Assembly (NCBI RefSeq): GCF_014359905.1
Contig: NZ_JACIYP010000050.1
Location: 1-36,766 of the forward strand
Direction: 5' to 3'
DNA length: 36,766 nucleotides
DNA from: Hoeflea sp.
GTDB taxonomy: Bacteria; Pseudomonadota; Alphaproteobacteria; Rhizobiales; Rhizobiaceae
The translations under genes were made by a program, and so were the position numbers. Under the pieces are notes generated by a model that had not been told where the DNA came from, did no database searches, and saw nothing but the letters and a program-made list of their open reading frames with translations. Shown here piece after piece: positions 15,566-22,553 of this stretch (the first letter of the stretch is position 1; every line of letters begins with the position of its first letter).

Positions 15566-16291
15566 ATGGCGGAATGGTCTCTATCCCAACTCCTTTCCTC
15601 GCTGCATGAAGATATTCAGCAGCGTCTCGCGGTGGTACGAAAATCCTTCAATCATCCTGGAACGAAAGGCGACGCCAGCGAGAACGTTTGGATCAGCCTG
15701 CTAGAGACATATCTTCCTAAGCGATATCAAGCGGCCAAGGCGCATGTGGTGGATAGCCTTGGCAACTTCAGCCAGCAGATCGATGTGGTGATCTTTGATC
15801 GCCAGTATTCTCCCTTCATCTTCACTTATGAGAATGAAACAATCGTCCCCGCCGAAAGTGTCTATGCCGTTCTCGAGGCCAAGCAGACGGCAGATGCTTC
15901 TCTAGTCGCATACGCTCAGGAGAAGGTCGCAAGCGTTCGTCGTCTACACCGGACAAGCCTGCCTATTCCTTATGCGAAGGGCACCTACCCGGCTAAGCCC
16001 CTAATTCCGATCTTAGGTGGTTTGCTCACCTTCGAAAGCGAGTGGAACCCAGCATTGGGATTGTCACTCGACAAAGCATTGATTGCTGACCTGGAAGACG
16101 GGCGGCTCGATATAGGGTGCATTGCTGCGCACGGTCATTTTTTCTTCGATCAGTCAACGTCGGCGTATTCGTTCGTAGACGAGAATAAGCCCGCCACGGC
16201 ATTCCTATTCAAGCTGATCTCACAGCTGCAATTCAGCGGTACCGTGCCAATGATCGATATTGAGGCGTACGCTAAGTGGCTGACTAAATAG
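15566..16291 (+). CDS. nucC: NucC, cA3-activated DNA endonuclease effector
   Basis: This 241-residue protein is recognisable along its full length as NucC: EWSLSQLLSSLHEDIQQRL at the N-terminus, SQQIDVVIFDRQYSPF, VPAESVYAVLEAKQ, KVASVRRLHRTSLPIPYAKG and KPLIPILGGLLTFES. The active-site residues Asp73, Glu104 and Lys106 (IDx~30ExK) fall at the positions known from E. coli NucC. On binding cA3, NucC trimers pair to hexamers and cut double-stranded DNA, destroying host and phage genomes. It follows the CD-NTase by 31 bases. All residues needed for activity appear present. Confidence 0.96.
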   Translation: MAEWSLSQLLSSLHEDIQQRLAVVRKSFNHPGTKGDASENVWISLLETYLPKRYQAAKAHVVDSLGNFSQQIDVVIFDRQYSPFIFTYENETIVPAESVYAVLEAKQTADASLVAYAQEKVASVRRLHRTSLPIPYAKGTYPAKPLIPILGGLLTFESEWNPALGLSLDKALIADLEDGRLDIGCIAAHGHFFFDQSTSAYSFVDENKPATAFLFKLISQLQFSGTVPMIDIEAYAKWLTK

Positions 16292-16365
16292 AACACCGTT
16301 TCTAGGGTGCCGATGACGTCGATTGAAGATATTGATGCGCGCAGTCAGTTCGAGGATCTGGATGT

Positions 16366-17664
16366 ATGGCCAAGAACGAGAGCCCTATGGCTAACCATGA
16401 CCATATCGAACGCGCCTGCCAGCTGGGCCGACCCAGCAGCGAGAAGGGCAAGAACACCACCCCAGGCGGCGTAATGCTGGGCCGCAACCTCGTTGTGTGT
16501 TGCGACGGCACCAGCAATGAGATTGGCAAGCAGTTGTCGAACGTATTGAAGCTCTATCGGATTGCCGAGAAGAGTGAACGGCAGATCGTTTTCTACCAGC
16601 CCGGCATTGGCACGGTTTCCATGCCCAACAACTGGGGTAAGTGGAAGCAGAAATTGAGGTCGACTTTTGAGATGGCGACCGGGCATGGACTCGATCGAGA
16701 TGTCTTGAATGCCTATTGCTTCCTCGCGCGTCACTATCGTGATGGCGATCGGATTTTCTTGTTCGGGTTCAGTCGGGGCGCATATACCGTGAGCGTCGTG
16801 GCAGGCGTCATTTACCTCATCGGGTTATTGCGCGAACATCAGGTGAATTTCGCAAGCTATGCACTCAAGGCCTATAAACAGGCCAGTGCAGTTGATGACT
16901 ATGCAGTCGCTCGCGAGTTCAACGAAATCGCCCTGCCGCAATGCGTGCCCATCCATTTTCTTGGGCTCTGGGATTCTGTGGCCTCGGTGATCGTGCCAGG
17001 CCGTCTGTTTTGGTCGAAGCTGCGGCTCGAGGAGCTACCATTCACTTCGACGAATCCAGCGGTTTCCACGCTTCGTCAGGCGATAGCAATTGACGAGTTC
17101 CGCCGCATGTTCCGTGTTCAGCGCTGGATCGAACCGCAGCAATTCAAACCCAACCGTCATTCCCAAAGCAAGACCATTCCGGTGCAAGATAGCCGGCAAG
17201 TTTGGTTTGCGGGCTGTCATTCGGATATTGGCGGCGGCTTTGTGGAAGAAGAAAGCGCGCTGTCCAAGTATCCGTTGCGATGGATGCTCGAGCAGGCCGC
17301 CGACAAAGGGCTTCGCATTCGGCGCACCATGCTCAACCACATCGTCCTCGGAAAGGAGCGCAAACATGCCCGGCGCTATACTGCACCCGACCCTAAAGGC
17401 CGGTTGCATCACTCGTTGAACAAGATGTGGTGGCCGTTCGAATGGTGGCCGAAAAATGTGCGCCGTCGTGACTGGCACGACCGGCGTACTTTGTGGGGCT
17501 ATTATCTCCCCCGAGGCGAACCGCGCTTTATCGCACCCGACAGCCTCGTTCACATCTCGGTCGTCGACCGGCTCCGCGTGGTTCCGTCTGATCGCCCGGT
17601 CAATCTGAGATTGCCCTATCGGATTGAATCCATGACCGGTCCAATTTCGGCGAAGCGAAAGTGA
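16366..17664 (+). CDS. DUF2235 alpha/beta hydrolase (phospholipase-like)
   Basis: This 432-residue protein has the DUF2235 hydrolase fold: RNLVVCCDGTSNEIG, the nucleophile elbow LFGFSRGAYTV (GxSxG), PIHFLGLWDSVASV and VWFAGCHSDIGGGF, which supply the catalytic-triad type residues. The best-known members are Tle1 phospholipase effectors of type VI secretion, but no secretion genes, VgrG or PAAR gene are nearby. It begins 74 bases after nucC in the same direction, so it may be an added effector of the island. The first 35 residues are poorly conserved-looking and a start at 16387 is possible. The role is inferred only from position. Confidence 0.87.
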   Translation: MAKNESPMANHDHIERACQLGRPSSEKGKNTTPGGVMLGRNLVVCCDGTSNEIGKQLSNVLKLYRIAEKSERQIVFYQPGIGTVSMPNNWGKWKQKLRSTFEMATGHGLDRDVLNAYCFLARHYRDGDRIFLFGFSRGAYTVSVVAGVIYLIGLLREHQVNFASYALKAYKQASAVDDYAVAREFNEIALPQCVPIHFLGLWDSVASVIVPGRLFWSKLRLEELPFTSTNPAVSTLRQAIAIDEFRRMFRVQRWIEPQQFKPNRHSQSKTIPVQDSRQVWFAGCHSDIGGGFVEEESALSKYPLRWMLEQAADKGLRIRRTMLNHIVLGKERKHARRYTAPDPKGRLHHSLNKMWWPFEWWPKNVRRRDWHDRRTLWGYYLPRGEPRFIAPDSLVHISVVDRLRVVPSDRPVNLRLPYRIESMTGPISAKRK

Positions 17665-17766
17665 CAATGGCTCTTAGACGAAAAATTGTGGGCGCAGTTC
17701 AGCGCAATCAAACCCCCACGATCTGGCGCGGGTGAGGGAGCGTGGGCTTCTAGCGCGGAGCGGTCT

Positions 17767-18213
17767 TCAGGGACGGTGTAGAGCATTAGAATTCTTCATA
17801 ACGACCGGTGCGGGTTCCGGATCAAGAAATCTGATCACCACCGAACACGCTGCGGCTAGGCCTGCGGCGACTCCAAACGCATACTGCCACGCACTCATCG
17901 GCATGGTGAGCTGCCATATCTCCAGCACCATGCCGTAGCCGACCAATGCCGCAGGTACCGCGAACACCCCTACAGTCAGGAATCGAAGCACCGACGAATG
18001 GCTCGTTGCGAGCGCGGCCTGCCCGAGGCCGAACACAAGACCGCCGACGACCAAGCCGATGAGAACGCCACCGACCAAGCCCGCCCCAAACATGACCGCC
18101 CAATAGCCGGTCCAGAGTCCGACCATGACGGGAAGCGCATAGACCGCGCATCTGAACAGCAGCACGCAGAAGGCGCCGAGCCCGAAGGCGGTGAGCAGAA
18201 GCATGGCGATCAT
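17767..18213 (-). CDS. Putative multi-pass membrane protein
   Basis: This 148-residue protein is strongly hydrophobic, with about five likely membrane spans: MIAMLLLTAFGLGAFCVLLF, the YALPVMVGLWTGYWAVMFGA region, a glycine-rich GGVLIGLVVGGLVFGLGQA, VGVFAVPAALVGYGMVL and WQYAFGVAAGLAAACSVVI. The ATG at 18213 has GGAG upstream on its strand; an extension to 18264 adds only a polar, low-quality N-terminus. It converges on the DUF2235 gene. Similar small membrane proteins occur next to ICE transfer genes. No family is assigned. The 17665-17766 spacer contains a CCCACG/CGTGGG dyad but no clear terminator. Confidence 0.68.
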   Translation of the reverse strand: MIAMLLLTAFGLGAFCVLLFRCAVYALPVMVGLWTGYWAVMFGAGLVGGVLIGLVVGGLVFGLGQAALATSHSSVLRFLTVGVFAVPAALVGYGMVLEIWQLTMPMSAWQYAFGVAAGLAAACSVVIRFLDPEPAPVVMKNSNALHRP

Positions 18214-18483
18214 ATCGGATCTCCATCTGTCGCGGTGAGGTCTTGTTTCATCGGGGCGGTGCAAACGATCTCGTGCATCGACGCTCGTTGCTGGATTCTA
18301 CACCTCTCGATTCCGCGTTTCCAGAGTCCTTGTTCTCACGTTCATGCATTCTCTTCAACGCTCTCTTTTCCGTCAGTGCTCGTCGTCGCGCGAGAGCGCA
18401 GATAAAGGCGATTTTCAGAATCCTTCTTCCGATTGAATCCTGTCTCTCGTTTTCGCGAGCTATGGCGCGATGGAGAGAGACGG
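18214..18483. other. Non-coding stretch before traG
   Basis: About 270 bases lie between the divergent membrane-protein gene and traG. Only weak shadow frames cross it. It is the right edge of the cargo block and must hold the traG-trb promoter, but I see no convincing -35/-10 pair. The traG ribosome-binding site (GGAGAGAGA) lies at its right end. Confidence 0.5.
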
Positions 18484-20547
18484 ATGACCCCGACAAAACT
18501 TCTGATCGGTCAGGCGCTGATCGTCTTCGCGATCGTCATTCTCGGCGTCTGGACCGCGACGCAATGGGCAGCCTTCGCGCTCGGTTTCCAGGCACGTCTC
18601 GGCGCGCCCTGGTTCATCCTCCTCTCATGGCCCGTCTACTATCCCTGGCGGCTCTTCGAGTGGTGGTATGCCTATGAGGCTTATGCGCCGGGCGTCTTCG
18701 CACAAGCGGGCGCGATCGCCGCTTCGAGTGGCGTCGCCGGATGCGCGGTCGCCATTGCCGGCTCTCTCTGGCGCGCCCGGCAGGGGAAGTTCGTCACGAC
18801 CTATGGCTCGTCTCGCTGGGCAAAGCGTGGCGAGATCGAGCGGGCGGGGCTTTTCCGCGCGGCCGGCGTCTTTCTCGGGCGATTGGGCGAGCACTACCTC
18901 CGCCATGACGGGCCGGAACATGTCATGGCCTTCGCGCCGACGCGTTCCGGCAAGGGCGTCGGTCTCGTCGTGCCGACGCTGCTCTCCTGGACGGGCTCGG
19001 CCGTCATTCACGACATCAAGGGCGAGAACTGGCAGCTGACGGCCGGCTGGCGGAGCCGCTTTTCCCATTGCCTCCTCTTCAACCCGACCGATCCACGCTC
19101 AGCGCGTTACAACCCGCTTCTCGAAGTGCGGAAAGGCCCGGACGAGGTCCGCGACGTCCAGAACATCGCCGATATCCTGGTTGACGCGGAAGGGGCGCTC
19201 GCACGGCGCAATCACTGGGAGAAGACGAGCCATGCGCTGCTGGTCGGCGCGATCCTGCATGTCCTCTACGCGGAGGAGGAGAAGACGCTTGCCCGCGTCG
19301 CGACGCTTCTGTCGGATCCGCGACGCTCCTTCGAGCACACGCTGCGCGCCATGATGGCGACCAACCATCTGGGCACGCCGGAACGCCCGGAGGTCCATCC
19401 CGTTGTGGCATCCGCCGCCCGCGAGGTCCTGAACAAGTCCGACAATGAGCGCTCCGGCGTGCTCTCGACCGCCATGTCGTTTCTGGGGCTTTACCGGGAC
19501 CCGATCGTCGCGGCGACGATCTCGGCCTGCGACTGGCGGATCGCCGATCTCGTCGATGCGGCGCGGCCGGTCTCGCTCTATCTCGTCATCCCGCCGGCCG
19601 ACATCTCGCGGACGAAGCCGCTGGTGCGCCTCGTGCTCAACCAGATCGGGCGGCGCCTCACCGAAAAGCTCGAAGGCGATCCGGCGAAGCGGCGGCGTCA
19701 TGGGCTTCTCATGATGCTGGACGAGTTTCCGGCGCTCGGGCGGCTCGACTTCTTCGAGACGGCGCTCGCCTTCATGGCGGGCTACGGGATCCGGGCCTAT
19801 CTGATCGCTCAGTCCTTGAACCAGATATCCAAGGCTTATGGCGAGAACAACGCGATCCTCGACAATTGTCATGTCCGGATCGCCTTCTCCTCCAATGACG
19901 AGCGGACCGCGAAGCGGATATCGGACGCACTCGGCACCGCGACCGAACTGCGCGCCCAGCGCAATTATGCCGGGCACCGCCTGGCGCCCTGGCTGTCGCA
20001 CGTCATGGTCTCGCGGCAGGAAACGGCGCGGCCGCTGCTGACGCCCGGCGAGGTGATGCAATTGCCTTCGGCCGACGAGCTTGTGCTGGTCTCGGGTCTT
20101 GCGCCCATTAGAGCGAAGAAGCTCCGTTATTACGAGGACAAGAACTTCACCGAGCGGGTGAAGCCGGCGCCGGTCCTTGCCGAGAATGGCTATCGCGACA
20201 GGCCCGCTCCGCGTCCCGACGACTGGAGCGGCCAGGTGCGCGGCCTCGATCACCGGCTCGCCGCCGCAAGCGTCCCCGATCCCGATGCCGGACTGGCGGA
20301 AGAGGAGGGCGGTCTCCAGCAGCAGCGCCATCCGGGGCTGCCGGCGAAGGAGGTCGCGAAGCCGCGCGGGTCTCGCGAGCCGACACTCGGTCTCTTTGAC
20401 GATGACGGCGATGCGGGCGCCGATCCCAAGGCAATGGACAAGGTGAGGCGCGGCGGGCGCAGCGCGATCGGGCGCGCCTATGCGGCCAATGCGGGGAGCG
20501 ACGGTGACCGTCATCGCACCTCACAAGAACTTCTTCCCGGATTCTGA
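18484..20547 (+). CDS. traG: TraG/VirD4-family coupling protein
   Basis: This 687-residue protein starts at ATG 18484 behind GGAGAGAGA; a longer frame adds 17 residues without support. Two to three N-terminal membrane segments (about 5-35, 40-60, 75-95) precede the ATPase domain. Walker A is APTRSGKGVG (about 151-160) and Walker B is LLMMLDEFPALGRL (about 407-420). The C-terminal tail (600-687) is charged and low-complexity. The hexameric ATPase joins the relaxase-DNA complex to the Trb channel at the inner membrane. It heads the traG-trbI transcript, where most genes overlap or nearly touch. Confidence 0.94.
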   Translation: MTPTKLLIGQALIVFAIVILGVWTATQWAAFALGFQARLGAPWFILLSWPVYYPWRLFEWWYAYEAYAPGVFAQAGAIAASSGVAGCAVAIAGSLWRARQGKFVTTYGSSRWAKRGEIERAGLFRAAGVFLGRLGEHYLRHDGPEHVMAFAPTRSGKGVGLVVPTLLSWTGSAVIHDIKGENWQLTAGWRSRFSHCLLFNPTDPRSARYNPLLEVRKGPDEVRDVQNIADILVDAEGALARRNHWEKTSHALLVGAILHVLYAEEEKTLARVATLLSDPRRSFEHTLRAMMATNHLGTPERPEVHPVVASAAREVLNKSDNERSGVLSTAMSFLGLYRDPIVAATISACDWRIADLVDAARPVSLYLVIPPADISRTKPLVRLVLNQIGRRLTEKLEGDPAKRRRHGLLMMLDEFPALGRLDFFETALAFMAGYGIRAYLIAQSLNQISKAYGENNAILDNCHVRIAFSSNDERTAKRISDALGTATELRAQRNYAGHRLAPWLSHVMVSRQETARPLLTPGEVMQLPSADELVLVSGLAPIRAKKLRYYEDKNFTERVKPAPVLAENGYRDRPAPRPDDWSGQVRGLDHRLAAASVPDPDAGLAEEEGGLQQQRHPGLPAKEVAKPRGSREPTLGLFDDDGDAGADPKAMDKVRRGGRSAIGRAYAANAGSDGDRHRTSQELLPGF

Positions 20548-20558
20548 AGGTACCTGCG

Positions 20559-20978
20559 ATGAAGCCCCGCCATCATCTCTATCTTGACGATGCACTGACC
20601 GCAGAGCTCGAAAAGCTCGCCGCGAAGCCTGGTTCGTCCAAATCCGCCATCGTCAGCGATGCGCTGCGCGCCTATCTCGCGCGGCGCGGCGCAAAGGAAC
20701 TCGACGACCTCTTCAAGACCCGTCTCGACCGGATGGGCGCGCAATTGAACCGCATCGAGCGCGACCTCGCGATCGTGATGGAGAGCCTGGGGCTCTTCGT
20801 CCGCTATCAGTTGACCGTTACCGCACCGCTGCCGGAGCCGGATCACGCGGCTCGCGCGGTCGGCCGCGACCGCTTCGAGGCCTTTATCGACCGGGTCGGC
20901 CGGCAGCTCGCAGGTGGGCGGCGAGATCTGAGCCGCGACACGGTTCTGCACAGCGCCGACACGGAGGAAGCGCCATGA
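20559..20978 (+). CDS. CopG-like ribbon-helix-helix protein of the trb operon
   Basis: This 139-residue protein has a ribbon-helix-helix N-terminus: HHLYLDDALTAELEKLAA, then GSSKSAIVSDALRAYLARRG. A helical C-terminal part (about 55-139) contains RMGAQLNRIERDLAIVMESL and probably supports oligomerisation. Such genes sit regularly between traG and trbB in this element family and probably regulate the transfer genes or assist relaxosome assembly. The stop overlaps the trbB start (ATGA). Confidence 0.84.
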   Translation: MKPRHHLYLDDALTAELEKLAAKPGSSKSAIVSDALRAYLARRGAKELDDLFKTRLDRMGAQLNRIERDLAIVMESLGLFVRYQLTVTAPLPEPDHAARAVGRDRFEAFIDRVGRQLAGGRRDLSRDTVLHSADTEEAP

Positions 20979-21952
20979 GCGGGCCCGCCGAGATGCAGTC
21001 GAGGGAGCGGCGGCGCTCGATGCTCCGGACCGCCATGGGGCCGGCGATTGCGGCGGCGCTTAGCGATCCCATGGTCGTCGAGGTGATGGTCAATCCCGAC
21101 GGCAGTCTCCGGCTCGACCGGCTGGGCGAGGGCAGGGTCGATACGGGCGTGGCGTTCGACGCGGCCGAGGTCGAGCGCGTCATCCGGCTTGTGGCCTCGC
21201 ATGTCCGCACGGAGGTTCATGCCGGCAATCCGGTGGTGAGCGCGGAGTTGCCTGAGAGCGGCGAGCGCTTCGAGGGATTGCTGCCGCCGGTCGTGTCGGC
21301 ACCCTGTTTCGCGATCCGCAAACCCGCCGCAAGAATCCACACGCTGGAGGATTATGTCGCCGACCGGATCCTGTCGCCAGAACAAGCAAATGCCTTGCGC
21401 GATGCCGTCGCCGAACGACGCAATCTCCTGATTGCCGGCGGCACGAGTTCGGGGAAGACGACGCTGGCGAACGCACTTCTCGCCGAAATGGCGAAGACGG
21501 ACGAGCGCATCATCCTGATCGAGGATACGCGCGAGCTTCAATGCGCTGCCCCCGATTGCGTCGCGCTCCGGACGAAGCCCGGCGTGGTCTCGCTCGCCGA
21601 TCTCGTCCGCTCGACCCTCCGTCTCCGGCCTGACCGCATCATTGTCGGCGAGGTCAGGGGTGGTGAGGCGCTCGACATGCTGAAGGCCTGGAACACCGGT
21701 CATCCGGGCGGCATCGCGACACTGCATGCGAACTCGGCCCGCGCCGCCCTCTACCGGCTCGAACAGCTCGTCCAGGAGGCAAGCGCCGTCGTGCCGCGCC
21801 GCCTCATCGCCGAGGCGATCGATCTCGTCGTCTTCATCGAGGGGAGAGGCGCCGCCCGCCATGTTGGCTGCATCGCCCAAGTCACCGGCCTCGATGCCAA
21901 TGGCGACTACCTCGTCACCGAGACGGTCAGTGCCCGTCACCCGTCCGTTTGA
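20975..21952 (+). CDS. trbB: TrbB, VirB11-like secretion ATPase
   Basis: This 325-residue protein has an N-terminal domain (1-140), then a RecA-like core: Walker A AGGTSSGKTTL near 155, the Asp box ILIEDTRELQ, Walker B RPDRIIVGEVRGGEALDML and the His box HPGGIATLHANS. It is a hexameric cytoplasmic ATPase that powers pilus assembly and substrate transfer. Length and motifs are those of an intact family member. Confidence 0.94.
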   Translation: MSGPAEMQSRERRRSMLRTAMGPAIAAALSDPMVVEVMVNPDGSLRLDRLGEGRVDTGVAFDAAEVERVIRLVASHVRTEVHAGNPVVSAELPESGERFEGLLPPVVSAPCFAIRKPAARIHTLEDYVADRILSPEQANALRDAVAERRNLLIAGGTSSGKTTLANALLAEMAKTDERIILIEDTRELQCAAPDCVALRTKPGVVSLADLVRSTLRLRPDRIIVGEVRGGEALDMLKAWNTGHPGGIATLHANSARAALYRLEQLVQEASAVVPRRLIAEAIDLVVFIEGRGAARHVGCIAQVTGLDANGDYLVTETVSARHPSV

Positions 21953-21969
21953 TCCGAAAGGACCGCTTC

Positions 21970-22293
21970 ATGTGCTTGCTCCATCGTCTCGTTCGAACCG
22001 GTGCGCTGACCCTGTTCCTGGGCCTCATGTTTATCGGCGCCGCGCATGCCGCCGGCACCGGCATGCCCTGGGAGCAGCCGCTGCAGCAGATCCTCGATTC
22101 CGTGCAAGGCCCGGTCGCGAAGATCGTCGCCGTGATCATCATCATCGTGACGGGGCTGACGCTTGCCTTCGGCGATACGGCGGGCGGCTTCCGGCGTCTG
22201 ATCCAGATCGTCTTCGGCCTGTCGATCGCGTTTGCGGCCTCGAGCTTCTTTCTTTCCTTCTTCTCCTTCGGCGGTGGGGCGCTGATCGCATGA
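21970..22293 (+). CDS. trbC: TrbC, VirB2-like conjugative pilin
   Basis: This 107-residue protein starts at ATG 21970 behind GAAAGGA; a TTG at 21949 overlapping the trbB stop is less likely. A signal sequence (RTGALTLFLGLMFIGAAHA) ends in AHA-A near residue 28. Two hydrophobic helices follow, the first around KIVAVIIIIVTGLTLAFG and the second around IVFGLSIAFAASSFFLSF. The mature pilin would be processed and possibly cyclised by TraF (6213-6791). Confidence 0.9.
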   Translation: MCLLHRLVRTGALTLFLGLMFIGAAHAAGTGMPWEQPLQQILDSVQGPVAKIVAVIIIIVTGLTLAFGDTAGGFRRLIQIVFGLSIAFAASSFFLSFFSFGGGALIA

Positions 22294-22553
22294 GCGCGCA
22301 TTTCGAAGGCTTCGAAGTGCCGCTTCACCGCGCCCTTGCCGAACCGATCCTGCTTGCCGGCGCGCCGCGCAGCGTCGCGATCCTGAACGGCACGGTGGCG
22401 GCTGCGCTCGGTCTCGGTCTTCAACTCTGGATCGCGGGCCTCGTCCTCTGGCTTGCCGGTCACACGCTCTGCGTCTTCGCGGCAAAGCGCGATCCGCAAT
22501 TCGGGCAGGTGCTGGCGCGCCATCTTCGGCAGAAGGGATTTCTCTCATGCTGA
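22290..22553 (+). CDS. trbD: TrbD, VirB3-like inner-membrane protein
   Basis: This 87-residue protein starts at ATG 22290 inside the trbC stop (ATGA) and overlaps trbE by seven bases. It has the VirB3 pattern: polar N-terminus FEVPLHRALAEPILLAGAPR, then two close membrane segments (VAILNGTVAAALGLGL and WIAGLVLWLAGHTLCVFA) and a short cytoplasmic tail. It anchors TrbE in the transfer complex. Confidence 0.9.
   Translation: MSAHFEGFEVPLHRALAEPILLAGAPRSVAILNGTVAAALGLGLQLWIAGLVLWLAGHTLCVFAAKRDPQFGQVLARHLRQKGFLSC

Noticed and set aside
16366..17664. Type VI secretion locus suggested by the DUF2235 protein
   Set aside because: No VgrG, PAAR, Hcp, immunity or structural type VI gene is present in the window.
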